Below are positions 37,368 to 47,877 of a stretch of 64,000 nucleotides of DNA, piece after piece. The stretch spans positions 682,001-746,000 of the forward strand of contig JAADJJ010000001.1 of NCBI GenBank assembly GCA_010092695.1. The letters run 5' to 3'. Position 1 is the first letter of the stretch; every line of letters starts with the position of its first letter. The DNA is from Enterobacteriaceae bacterium 4M9. GTDB lineage: Bacteria > Pseudomonadota > Gammaproteobacteria > Enterobacterales > Enterobacteriaceae. The notes under the pieces are model-generated. The model made no database searches, had not been told where the DNA came from, and worked only from the letters and a program-made list of their open reading frames with translations. The position numbers and the translations under genes were made by a program.

Positions 37368-37592
37368 TCAGGAAAGCGCTTCAAGACTGAGCAGCGCGAG
37401 ATCTTTTTTGCGCAACACCAGGCTGACGCGACGGGTTTCGATATGTATTGGGTCGCCAAAGGGCGCAATGCGCACTACGCGAAAGGAGGAGCCAGGAAGC
37501 ATACCGAGTGACAGTAGCTTTTGACGGTATGCGGGGCGAATGTCGCTGGAAAAACCGGTGATTTTCCACGCGCTGTCGGGAAGTAGTTGCAT
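37368..37592 (-). CDS. feoA: FeoA, SH3-like partner of FeoB
   Basis: A 74-residue cytoplasmic protein with the FeoA SH3-like fold (YRQKLLSLGMLPGSSF, GDPIHIETRRVSLVLRKKDL), nearly identical to E. coli FeoA. It is needed for full FeoB function. The ATG at 37592 (MQLLPDSAWKITG) is used; the upstream in-frame ATG at 37688 would place the start in the Fur-type site. feoB begins 39 bp downstream. Confidence 0.95.
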   Translation of the reverse strand: MQLLPDSAWKITGFSSDIRPAYRQKLLSLGMLPGSSFRVVRIAPFGDPIHIETRRVSLVLRKKDLALLSLEALS

Positions 37593-37686
37593 GAGAGCCT
37601 TCCTGTTGTTGGTATCAGCCAGAAAAAGGCTGTCTGCTGCTGCCTGAAATAAGCCAACGAAAAATAAAAGAACAAAGTAACCACAC

Positions 37687-37714
37687 AATGATAATGAGAA
37701 TGGTTTTTATCATC
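37687..37714. promoter_or_regulatory. Fur-type iron box upstream of feoA
   Basis: AATGATAATGAGAATGGTTT and the following TTATCATC resemble overlapping copies of the GATAATGATAATCATTATC Fur consensus, about 95 bp upstream of the feoA start. Iron repression of feo by Fur is established in E. coli. Confidence 0.7.
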
Positions 37715-38095
37715 AACAATCAATTGGTGATAAAGCGCGCGTTTTTATATTTATCTGAAAATAACGGACGTCAGGTGAATTAAAGTGATTAAACGTTAAT
37801 TATATTGCTGGCAGGTAAATAAAAATGAAGCCTGGCGCTGTAGCAGATAACAAAATTGTCAAAAATATGCAGCCCAGCACGCGCTGGAGCGGCAGGATTT
37901 ACGGCGTCACCTCGTTTTTTACGCGCGGTTGTGGATTGATTTCTTAAGTGCGTAGGTACGTGAATTTTCTGATGTTAAAATACAGAGTTTTCTGCGTATC
38001 CATTGCCTGTGCGCCAGGTTATAACCTCGGCGTCTTTATATTGCCCTTGCGGGCAGGCGCAGTCTGGAACGTATCATTATTTAAGGAGATTCCTG
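37715..38095. other. AT-rich intergenic region between feoA and the small secreted protein gene
   Basis: About 380 bp rich in A and T with no gene I can support. It should hold the promoter of the gene at 38096, whose ribosome site TTAAGGAGAT is at 38081-38090. Confidence 0.5.
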
Positions 38096-38374
38096 ATGAA
38101 TAAGCGCATTGCGCTGGCTTCATTACTGTTTTGCGCGACCGCAGCAGCCAATGCGGGTGAAGCTTACGTCTGTCAGTCAAAACCAGAACCCATCACCAGT
38201 GGGCAGACGCTGACTAATAAAACGGTGTTTACCTGCACGGATAAAATTAAAGGCTCGCTGTCGGAACTGGCGGCGAAAGGTTGGCAAATTGTTCAGGTGT
38301 TTCAGCAGACTGATGAGAACGACAATGCGCCAACGCCTGAGGTGTATCATGAGCTGATTGTACAAAAACAATAA
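38096..38374 (+). CDS. Small secreted protein, DUF4177-like tail
   Basis: A 92-residue protein with a clear Sec signal peptide (MNKRIALASLLFCATAAANA, cleavage before GEA) and therefore probably periplasmic. Two cysteines (CQSKPEP and FTCTDK) could form a disulfide. The end, LSELAAKGWQIVQVFQQ with YHELIVQK, resembles the pattern of DUF4177-type proteins (helix, GWE-like turn, strand, terminal Lys-rich strand), a weak assignment. An excellent AAGGAGAT ribosome site decides the start. It is a single gene with its own terminator, convergent with tex. Function unknown. Confidence 0.8.
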   Translation: MNKRIALASLLFCATAAANAGEAYVCQSKPEPITSGQTLTNKTVFTCTDKIKGSLSELAAKGWQIVQVFQQTDENDNAPTPEVYHELIVQKQ

Positions 38375-38390
38375 TTCGCAGCATAAAGAG

Positions 38391-38418
38391 AAAGGCGGGA
38401 AGATTTCCCGCCTTTTTT
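38391..38418. terminator. Bidirectional terminator between 38.1-kb gene and tex
   Basis: Stem AGGCGGGA/TCCCGCCT (one loop AGATT-type) with TTTTTT after it and AAA before it, between convergent genes. Confidence 0.88.
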
Positions 38419-38430
38419 GTTGCCTGTAGC

Positions 38431-40767
<2,337 letters not shown>

Positions 40768-40927
40768 GGCGAGTTGTCGTCCTGAGAGTAAAAATTTCAG
40801 GGGACAGTTATACGTATTGATGGGCAAAAATGCCAGCCGCGCCACAGCGGTGGCGGCGAATCGGATACTTCCTGCGCTGGCGCTGGTATCCTTAGGTTTT
40901 ACCTCAAACAACAAGCACCAGAACGTT

Positions 40928-41410
40928 ATGGGTACACGACTGATAACCCGCGAAGGGTATAACAAACTCAAGCAGGAGCACGACCACCTGTGGAAAGAAA
41001 AGCGCCCGGAAATCACAAAGATTGTCTCCTGGGCGGCAAGCCTTGGCGACCGCTCCGAAAACGCGGATTACACCTACAACAAGCGCCTACTGCGCCAGAT
41101 TGACCGCCGGGTGCGCTTTTTGCGCAAGCTGCTGCCGGAACTGAAAATTGTTGATTACTCGCCGCAGCAGGACGGGCGCGTATTTTTTGGTGCCTGGGTG
41201 GAGATTGAAAACGAGGCCGGTGAAGTGAAGAAATTTCGCATCGTTGGCCCGGAGGAGATTTATGGCGAGAATAAGGACTACATCTCCATTGACTCTCCGA
41301 TGGCGCGTGCGCTGCTGAAAAAGCAGGTGGATGAAGAGTTCACGGTGCCGACGCCAGAGGGCGAGAAAATGTGGTTTGTGAATTCGATTGAGTACGAAAA
41401 GGGCGAATAG
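40928..41410 (+). CDS. greB: Transcript cleavage factor GreB
   Basis: GreB enters the RNA polymerase secondary channel and stimulates cleavage of backtracked RNA. The 160-residue protein has an N-terminal coiled coil with the tip acidic residues in SLGDRSENADY and a C-terminal FKBP-like domain (DYISIDSPMARALLKK). The ATG at 40928 (MGTRLITREGY) gives the E. coli-like length. A terminator follows at 41464. Confidence 0.96.
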   Translation: MGTRLITREGYNKLKQEHDHLWKEKRPEITKIVSWAASLGDRSENADYTYNKRLLRQIDRRVRFLRKLLPELKIVDYSPQQDGRVFFGAWVEIENEAGEVKKFRIVGPEEIYGENKDYISIDSPMARALLKKQVDEEFTVPTPEGEKMWFVNSIEYEKGE

Positions 41411-41463
41411 CTTGGGGCGTAAAGCGCGTCCAGGTGCGCCAGCGCAGGCAACGCCTGCGTCAG

Positions 41464-41497
41464 GGCAGAGGTCATCCTCTGCCATTTTTGTTTTTTA
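41464..41497 (+). terminator. Rho-independent terminator after greB
   Basis: Perfect stem GGCAGAGG/CCTCTGCC with TCAT loop, then ATTTTTGTTTTTT, about 55 bp after the greB stop. Confidence 0.88.
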
Positions 41498-41682
41498 TCA
41501 GGCGATTTGTGATGGAATGAACAGATAACCTGCTGTTAAATATGCTTTGTAACAATTTAGACTAGAATTTATACCAGATTTAACTGGTGGCGAGCGGGGG
41601 CTTTTTTAGAATAAGTCAGGCTGCTCCTGCCGCTTGTTGAGCAGGACACAGCACAACAGTCCGAACCTTTGGGAGTACAACA

Positions 41683-42402
41683 ATGCAAGAGAATTATAAA
41701 ATTCTGGTAGTAGATGACGATATGCGCCTGCGTGCGCTGCTGGAGCGCTACCTTACCGAGCAGGGCTTCCAGGTTCGCAGCGTGGCAAATGCCGAGCAGA
41801 TGGACAGGCTGCTGACCCGTGAGTCTTTTCACCTGATGGTGCTCGACCTGATGCTGCCGGGGGAAGATGGTCTTTCCATCTGCCGCCGCCTGCGCAGCCA
41901 GAGCAACCCAATGCCCATCATCATGGTCACCGCCAAGGGTGAAGAGGTGGACCGTATCGTTGGGCTGGAAATCGGCGCTGACGACTATATCCCGAAACCC
42001 TTTAACCCGCGTGAACTGCTGGCCCGCATCCGTGCCGTACTGCGCCGCCAGGCCAACGAACTGCCGGGCGCCCCGTCGCAGGAAGAGGCGGTTATCGCCT
42101 TTGGTAAATTTAAACTCAACCTCGGCACTCGCGAAATGTTCCGCGAAGATGAGCCGATGCCGCTGACCAGCGGTGAGTTTGCCGTGCTCAAGGCGCTGGT
42201 GAGCCATCCGCGTGAGCCGCTGTCGCGCGATAAGCTGATGAACCTGGCGCGCGGGCGTGAGTATAGCGCGATGGAGCGCTCTATCGACGTGCAGATCTCG
42301 CGCCTGCGCCGCATGGTAGAAGAAGATCCGGCGCACCCGCGCTATATCCAGACTGTCTGGGGGCTGGGCTACGTGTTTGTGCCGGACGGCGCTAAAGCAT
42401 GA
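41683..42402 (+). CDS. ompR: Osmoregulation response regulator OmpR
   Basis: A 239-residue response regulator: receiver domain with phosphoacceptor Asp55 in MVLDLMLPG and the acidic DDD near residues 11-13, and a C-terminal winged helix (SIDVQISRLRRMVEEDP) that binds porin promoters. The sequence is almost identical to E. coli OmpR. The 270-bp leader holds the promoter. Its stop overlaps the envZ start (ATGA). Confidence 0.98.
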   Translation: MQENYKILVVDDDMRLRALLERYLTEQGFQVRSVANAEQMDRLLTRESFHLMVLDLMLPGEDGLSICRRLRSQSNPMPIIMVTAKGEEVDRIVGLEIGADDYIPKPFNPRELLARIRAVLRRQANELPGAPSQEEAVIAFGKFKLNLGTREMFREDEPMPLTSGEFAVLKALVSHPREPLSRDKLMNLARGREYSAMERSIDVQISRLRRMVEEDPAHPRYIQTVWGLGYVFVPDGAKA

Positions 42403-43754
42403 GGCGATTGCGCTTCTCGCCGCGAAGTTCATTTGCGCGCACGCTGCTACTGATTGTCACCTTGCTGTTTGTCAGCCTGGTGACAACGTATCTCGTGGTG
42501 CTGAACTTCGCGATTTTGCCCAGTCTGCAGCAGTTTAATAAGGTTCTGGCCTACGAAGTGCGTATGCTGATGACTGATAAACTGCTGCTGGAGGACGGCA
42601 CCCAACTGGTGGTGCCGCCCGCTTTTCGGCGCGAGATTTATCGCGAACTGGGCATTTCGCTTTACTCTGATGAAGCGGCAGAAGAAGCCGGGCTGCGCTG
42701 GGCGCAGCACTATGAGTTCCTGAGCCAGCAAATGGCGCAGCAGTTGGGCGGCCCCACCGAAGTGCGCGTTGAGGTCAACAAAAGCTCGCCGGTGGTGTGG
42801 CTCAAAACGTGGCTGTCACCCAATATCTGGGTGCGCGTACCGCTCACCGAAATCCACCAGGGCGATTTCTCGCCGCTGTTCCGCTATACGCTTGCCATTA
42901 TGCTGCTGGCGATAGGCGGCGCGTGGCTGTTTATCCGCATACAAAACCGGCCACTGGTGGAGCTGGAGCATGTGGCAATACAGGTAGGTAAAGGCATTAT
43001 CCCGCCGCCGCTGCGCGAGTATGGCGCGTCTGAGGTGCGTTCAGTAACGCGCGCCTTTAACCAGATGGCGGCAGGCGTGAAGCAACTTGCTGACGACCGC
43101 ACGCTGCTGATGGCGGGCGTGAGCCACGATTTGCGCACGCCGCTTACGCGCATTCGCCTGGCAACCGAGATGATGGGCGAGCAGGACGGCTATCTGGCAG
43201 AGTCCATCAATAAAGATATTGAAGAGTGCAACGCCATCATCGAGCAGTTTATCGACTTCCTGCGCACCGGCCAGGAGATGCCGCTGGAAAGCGCGGACCT
43301 GAACGCCGTGCTGGGCGAGGTGATTGCCTCTGAAAGCGGCTACGAACGTGAAATTGAGACCGAGCTAAAACCGGGTGAGATCCCGTTGCAGATTCACCCG
43401 CTGTCAATCAAGCGCGCGGTTGCCAATATGGTGGTGAACGCCGCCCGTTACGGCAACGGCTGGATCAAGGTTAGCAGCGGCACCGAGCTTAATCGCGCCT
43501 GGTTCCAGGTTGATGATGACGGTCCTGGGATTGAGCCGTCGCAGCTTGCCCATTTGCTACAGCCGTTTGTGCGTGGCGACAGCGCACGCACCACCAGCGG
43601 CACCGGGCTGGGGCTGGCGATTGTGCTGCGTATTGTGAATAACCACCACGGCGCGCTGGATATTAGCCGCAGCGAGCGCGGCGGGCTGTCTATTCGCGCG
43701 TGGCTGCCGATGCAGCCAGGCAGGCCGGGCGTTAGCAGGAAAGAGGACGCGTAA
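42399..43754 (+). CDS. envZ: Osmosensor histidine kinase EnvZ
   Basis: A 451-residue inner-membrane kinase/phosphatase of OmpR. Two membrane helices (about 16-46 and 160-180) flank a periplasmic domain; a HAMP linker, the H-box GVSHDLRTPLTRIRL (phosphorylated His near 243), the N-box NMVVNAARYGNGW and G-boxes DDGPGIE and GTGLGLAI follow. It overlaps ompR by 4 bp. In K-12 pckA follows; here it does not. Confidence 0.97.
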   Translation: MRRLRFSPRSSFARTLLLIVTLLFVSLVTTYLVVLNFAILPSLQQFNKVLAYEVRMLMTDKLLLEDGTQLVVPPAFRREIYRELGISLYSDEAAEEAGLRWAQHYEFLSQQMAQQLGGPTEVRVEVNKSSPVVWLKTWLSPNIWVRVPLTEIHQGDFSPLFRYTLAIMLLAIGGAWLFIRIQNRPLVELEHVAIQVGKGIIPPPLREYGASEVRSVTRAFNQMAAGVKQLADDRTLLMAGVSHDLRTPLTRIRLATEMMGEQDGYLAESINKDIEECNAIIEQFIDFLRTGQEMPLESADLNAVLGEVIASESGYEREIETELKPGEIPLQIHPLSIKRAVANMVVNAARYGNGWIKVSSGTELNRAWFQVDDDGPGIEPSQLAHLLQPFVRGDSARTTSGTGLGLAIVLRIVNNHHGALDISRSERGGLSIRAWLPMQPGRPGVSRKEDA

Positions 43755-43945
43755 CGGCTGTGTGAGCGTGATTGCATAACACAATGCAATACCGTCTGCG
43801 GACTCAGGCTTATCGGTATGAGGCCTGGTGGGTGTTTCGGTCATTTGACGTTGAGAAAACAATTTCATTGTCGGTGAATGGATTAAGAAGCGCTCCTGCT
43901 GCACTGAACCCAAAAGCCTGAGCATTTTTTACTGTAGTGTTGCTT

Positions 43946-43988
43946 GCCTGAGCCGGGTATTTCACCAGGCTCAGGCTTCTTATTTTAC
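43946..43988 (-). terminator. Hairpin terminator between envZ and the phosphatase gene
   Basis: Perfect 9-bp stem GCCTGAGCC/GGCTCAGGC between convergent genes, followed on the plus strand by CTTCTTATTTT. It could serve either strand; the plus-strand T-rich tail is the better one. Confidence 0.6.
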
Positions 43989-44005
43989 GCTAACGTTTGT
44001 TGTTA

Positions 44006-45067
44006 TTACTCTACGGCAGTAAGAAAATTATCCTGCATGGTTTTAAAATCCGCATCCGTAAAACCCAGTTCCTGTTTAATATAATTTGCCACGCTGCCGG
44101 ATTGTGATTTCATGGCGTTAATGGCCTCAAGGATAAACGACTCCCGCGTTTCAATCAGCGTATGCAAATAATCAAGCACGTTCTGGTCATCGGTAATCTG
44201 CCGGTAGGCCGCCATTTTGACTTCATTTCGCGCCTGGCGGTTTTGCTGAGTGAGCATATAGTCCGCAATAATGTCCTGCTCAGACACGCCCAGCATGGCG
44301 AGCGTCAGCAAGGCGCCATAACCCGTTCGGTCTTTGCCGCCCCGGCAGTGCTGGATATTGGGCGCATTTGCCGGGTCCAGCAGCACCTTAATCATGTCCC
44401 GAAAGGCGTTTTTTGATTTTTCGCTGGTCACGAAATGCCGGTATTGCTCCAGTACCTGCGCACCTTCGCCGTTAATAAGATGCGCCGGGATATCGCGCAT
44501 CACGCTTTCAATCAGCGCGTTATCCTCATTGCTTGGCTCTGCGGCAAACTGGGCGGCCAGTTCTGCGGTTTGTGCCGTGGCATCAAGGTGAAAAGTCCGC
44601 TGTGCATTGATGGCATCGTTAGGGCTTTTGGCTATTTCATTGGCGCTACGGTAATCGATAATGCTGTGAATATGCAGGCTCTTGAGGTAGTGACTGGCCT
44701 GCGGGCTAAGATTGTGTAAGTGGTTGGAGCGGTACAATACGCCCCATTTTACCACTCTGCCGTTTGCCCCGATGTAGCCGCCGATATCGCGAAAATTATT
44801 CATTCCGCATACCGGCAGCGTCCTTTCTGCAAACAGCCATTTTTTAGCGCCATGCTCAAGGATAAAATAAATGCGCTCGCGGGCTTCCAGCGGATCGCTT
44901 ACGGTCAGCGGGCTTTGTGCATTGTCAGTAATAAGGTGGCGCGCCGTGCTCGCGCTATCGTTTTCCCGCGTCCAGTAAAGTGCTGCGCCATTCAGTTGTG
45001 CAGGAAAACCAATATCGATTTGACCCGCATTTTTTCTGACGGCGGTAAAGTGTACTGCTGCATCCAT
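44006..45067 (-). CDS. Tyrosine-phosphatase-type (CX5R) protein in a PTS operon
   Basis: A 353-residue protein. Residues 1-80 look like a small beta-rich domain; residues about 85-345 are a dual-specificity/tyrosine phosphatase domain with NFRDIGGY, YRSNHLHNLS, IIDYRS and the P-loop HCRGGKDRTGYGALL (Cys241, Arg247), followed by the ADYMLT helix of the IphP/LipA-type family. No signal peptide is seen from the ATG at 45067, which has GGAGTG upstream; an earlier in-frame GTG/ATG at 45121 lies inside the IID gene. It starts 11 bp after the IID stop and so is the last gene of the PTS operon. The substrate could be a phosphoprotein, a phosphosugar or a phosphoinositide; it is not decided by sequence. 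Confidence 0.82.
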   Translation of the reverse strand: MDAAVHFTAVRKNAGQIDIGFPAQLNGAALYWTRENDSASTARHLITDNAQSPLTVSDPLEARERIYFILEHGAKKWLFAERTLPVCGMNNFRDIGGYIGANGRVVKWGVLYRSNHLHNLSPQASHYLKSLHIHSIIDYRSANEIAKSPNDAINAQRTFHLDATAQTAELAAQFAAEPSNEDNALIESVMRDIPAHLINGEGAQVLEQYRHFVTSEKSKNAFRDMIKVLLDPANAPNIQHCRGGKDRTGYGALLTLAMLGVSEQDIIADYMLTQQNRQARNEVKMAAYRQITDDQNVLDYLHTLIETRESFILEAINAMKSQSGSVANYIKQELGFTDADFKTMQDNFLTAVE

Positions 45068-45078
45068 ACTGCACTCCG

Positions 45079-45927
45079 TTAATGTAAAATTCCAAGCATT
45101 GAGAAAATAACGCCCGCGCACATCATGCCGATAATGAGTGCGACAGTGTGTTTGCCTTTAAATTTGCGCACGAGGAAAAAGATGCCGAGTGCAAATAGCA
45201 ACGTCAGTAAATTAGGAATGACTTTATCGAACATCTCCTGCACTTTAATGGACTGCTCGCCTACGGTAATGACCAGCGGTGTGGATATTTTGACCGTGGT
45301 GGCAATGAGTGAACCCAGTACCATCACTCCGACCACGTTGGCGATATTCGAGATGCGCTGAATAATATTGGCGTTTTTGGACTGCTCAATGAGATCCACG
45401 CCTTTATTGTAGCCGTAATGAATAAAGAAATATTTTGAACCAACGTTGACGATGTTAAACAGAATAAACATCAGAACAGGGCCAATAATATTGCCCTGGA
45501 GCGCAAACGCAGCCCCAATGCTGCCGCAGATAGGCAGCCAGGTGAACTTAAGCAGGCTGTCGCCAAGGCCCGCGAACGGCCCCATCAAACCCGCTTTTAC
45601 TGACACCACGGCCTCTTTTTCGTCTTCGCGGGTTTTTTCTTCCATGGCCGCTGTGACGCCGAGAATGAGCGCGCCAGTGTTGACCTGCGAGTTGTAAAAC
45701 TCAAGATGGCGCTTCATGGCGCTAATACGCGTTGCCTTATCGGCACCCTCATACAGCCGGTCAAGCACCGGGATCATGCAGTGGGCAAAGCCAATGGTTT
45801 GCAGTTTTTCGTAGTTATAGGAAAACGACATTGTCTGAAGATTCCAGAAAATGCGGTTGAGGTCCTGCTTTGTCAGCTTCTTGTCCTGCATGACGGGTTC
45901 GTTCACGCGATAAGAGAGGTCGCTCAT
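45079..45927 (-). CDS. Mannose-family PTS permease subunit IID
   Basis: A 282-residue IID component of a mannose/fructose/sorbose-family phosphotransferase permease, which with IIC forms the membrane channel. Features: LNRIFWNLQTMSFSYNYE near the start, GLMGPFAGLGDSLLKFTWLP (the conserved GLGDS motif) and C-terminal hydrophobic segments. Its start overlaps the IIC stop by 4 bp. It is distant enough from E. coli ManZ and AgaD that I do not assign the sugar. Confidence 0.93.
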   Translation of the reverse strand: MSDLSYRVNEPVMQDKKLTKQDLNRIFWNLQTMSFSYNYEKLQTIGFAHCMIPVLDRLYEGADKATRISAMKRHLEFYNSQVNTGALILGVTAAMEEKTREDEKEAVVSVKAGLMGPFAGLGDSLLKFTWLPICGSIGAAFALQGNIIGPVLMFILFNIVNVGSKYFFIHYGYNKGVDLIEQSKNANIIQRISNIANVVGVMVLGSLIATTVKISTPLVITVGEQSIKVQEMFDKVIPNLLTLLFALGIFFLVRKFKGKHTVALIIGMMCAGVIFSMLGILH

Positions 45928-46718
45928 AGGTCATATCCTTCTTCTTCAGTCCCGGCACTGGATTGTTTGTCTTGTTCTGGTGCGCGTGCGGTGTTTTGGG
46001 CGTTGCTGTAGGCCATGTCATAGAGCACGGCGAACGCCAGGGCGATAAACGTAATGGGGATAATCGGCAGTTTTAAATACGTGGTGAGCATGAAGCCGAG
46101 CAGGAAGAAAAACCACATGCGGCCTTTGAGCAGCATCAGCAGCAGGATACACACACCAATCGCCGGGATCATTTTTGAGGCAACGCCCATGCCGTCGAGA
46201 ATGCCTGGCGGAATGGAGGCAAGAATGCGGCTGACCAGTTCGCCGCCAAAATAAACGGCGAGGAAGCATGGCACGGCGCGAATCAGGAACCACAGCGGGG
46301 TCGAGAAATAATGTATTTTCACCAGCTTGTGGTAGTCGCCTTCCTGAATGGATTTTTCTGCCCAGACGTTCAGGAAACTGGCAAAGGAGCGCCAGATGAT
46401 TAACAGCTGCTGGCAGAGGATGGAGACCGGCACGGCAAGCGCAATACCGGCGGCAATGCCCCCTTTAGAGGCAATCCCCAGCGCAACGCCGATGATGGAG
46501 CCGGCGATAATATCGGGTGCCGAGTAAGCGCCGACGTTACCGATACCCATCCACATCAGTTCCAGGGTTGCGCTGATGGCCAGGCCCTGAACCATGTCGC
46601 CCATGATAATGCCAACGACGGTGCCGGTGAGCAGCGGGCGGCGCAGCATCTGCGGTCCCACGTCATCAAGCGAGCAGATGCCCGCCCAGACGGCAATTAA
46701 AATAGCTTCAGTTAACAT
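45924..46718 (-). CDS. Mannose-family PTS permease subunit IIC
   Basis: A 264-residue integral membrane IIC protein with about eight hydrophobic stretches. The N-terminal LTEAILIAVWAGICSLDDVGPQ and GTVVGIIMGDMVQGLAISATLELMWMGIGNVG segments are typical of the family. A 20-residue charged tail (RAPEQDKQSSAGTEEE) extends past the last helix. It lies 39 bp after IIB and overlaps IID by 4 bp. Confidence 0.93.
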   Translation of the reverse strand: MLTEAILIAVWAGICSLDDVGPQMLRRPLLTGTVVGIIMGDMVQGLAISATLELMWMGIGNVGAYSAPDIIAGSIIGVALGIASKGGIAAGIALAVPVSILCQQLLIIWRSFASFLNVWAEKSIQEGDYHKLVKIHYFSTPLWFLIRAVPCFLAVYFGGELVSRILASIPPGILDGMGVASKMIPAIGVCILLLMLLKGRMWFFFLLGFMLTTYLKLPIIPITFIALAFAVLYDMAYSNAQNTARAPEQDKQSSAGTEEEGYDL

Positions 46719-46757
46719 AAGATTTCCCTGTCAATAAATGTGACGTGAGCAATGGCG

Positions 46758-47228
46758 TTAAATTAATGTTTGTAAGTCGATAACCTGATCTTTTGGCACC
46801 ATCTGAATTTCAACGGGGATATTTCTTGCGAGTATGGATTTAAATGCCTGTTCTTCTTCTGGCGTCACGGCGACCGCGCGCGACAGGCTTTTTCTGCCTT
46901 CCTGCATTCTCATTCCGCCCACGTTCACGCTGTGAATGGGTACGCCGCCTTCAATCAGTAAACTGACGTCAATACTGTTGGTCAAAAGCAGCATGGAGCG
47001 GCGTTTAATCTCGACCTTTCTGGCAACGTCTATAAATTTCTCGACGCCAAAAACCTGCACCTTTAATTCTGGTGGTGCTGACATGGTTAATACCGATTGC
47101 TGAACGCTGTCGCCTGCAACCTTGTCGTTGATAATTAACACCTGTTCGATATTGTGATTTTTAACCCAGGTGGTAATTACCTGGCCGTGAATCAGACGGT
47201 CATCAATTCGGGTAAGAATAATCGGCAT
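46758..47228 (-). CDS. Mannose-family PTS subunit IIB
   Basis: A 156-residue soluble IIB protein, with the phosphorylated histidine in RIDDRLIHGQV near the N-terminus, FGVEKFIDVARK and SVNVGGMRMQEGRK. It takes phosphate from IIA and gives it to the incoming sugar. The ATG at 47228 (MPIILTRIDD) has AAGGAC upstream; a further in-frame start at 47297 would overlap IIA. Eleven bp separate it from the IIA stop. Confidence 0.93.
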   Translation of the reverse strand: MPIILTRIDDRLIHGQVITTWVKNHNIEQVLIINDKVAGDSVQQSVLTMSAPPELKVQVFGVEKFIDVARKVEIKRRSMLLLTNSIDVSLLIEGGVPIHSVNVGGMRMQEGRKSLSRAVAVTPEEEQAFKSILARNIPVEIQMVPKDQVIDLQTLI

Positions 47229-47239
47229 GATAATGTCCT

Positions 47240-47671
47240 TTACAGGTCCGTTGAGGAGGATTGCCCGGTATGCAGCGTATTGCCTACGTTCAAACAACTG
47301 GCGGGAAAAACGTCTTCAATCACCTGCGCGATATCCTCGCGGGATCCGTCGCGGTTACTGAGGACTTCAAGCAAAACAGGAATATTAAAACCGCAGTACA
47401 GCAGAATATCGTCATGGGTCAGCAGCAGCTCGCTGGCAATATTGCAGGGCGAGCCGCCGAGCATATCCACAAGAATCACCACGCCGCGACCCTGGTTGAG
47501 GGCGCGGTAGGTTTCATGAAGCTGAAGGCGCACATCGTTGATATTGGTTTCTGGCATCAGCGAAAGGGTGGCAACGTTGCCCTGTTTGCCAATCAGCATT
47601 TCAGCGCAGGCAAGCGCACTTTGGGCAAACGGACCGTGGCTGATAAGAATGACGGGAATTTCAGTGTGCAT
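47240..47671 (-). CDS. Mannose-family PTS subunit IIA
   Basis: A 143-residue IIA protein of the mannose family with the phosphorylated histidine in VILISHGPFAQS near residue 10 and the LVDMLGGSPCNIASELL motif. It takes phosphate from HPr. The ATG at 47671 (GAGAATA upstream) is preferred; an ATG at 47683 would add MRIT and is also possible. It is the first gene of the operon IIA-IIB-IIC-IID-phosphatase. Confidence 0.92.
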   Translation of the reverse strand: MHTEIPVILISHGPFAQSALACAEMLIGKQGNVATLSLMPETNINDVRLQLHETYRALNQGRGVVILVDMLGGSPCNIASELLLTHDDILLYCGFNIPVLLEVLSNRDGSREDIAQVIEDVFPASCLNVGNTLHTGQSSSTDL

Positions 47672-47695
47672 AGTTATTCTCATTTCCGTGTGTGA

Positions 47696-47733
47696 GTAAC
47701 AATGTTACTAAAACAAAATGATAACTTAGTAAC
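47696..47733. promoter_or_regulatory. Inverted repeats upstream of the PTS operon, possible RpiR operator
   Basis: GTAAC-AAT-GTTAC (47696-47708) and GTTACTAA...TTAGTAAC (47704-47711 with 47726-47733) share half-sites and lie 25-62 bp upstream of the IIA start, after the regulator gene. Assignment to the adjacent regulator is inference from position and symmetry. Confidence 0.45.
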
Positions 47734-47877
47734 TGTATTACTTTTGTGCGGGAGAAAACAGATGCAAAAAAAGCAATTATGGATTGTGTGAAGCCAGTCA
47801 CCCTCCATTGGGGGGGGCAGCGAGAGTGCGTGTGGCTGACTAAGGCGGAAGGGAATTACGCCGCGCTGAACGCGGCG

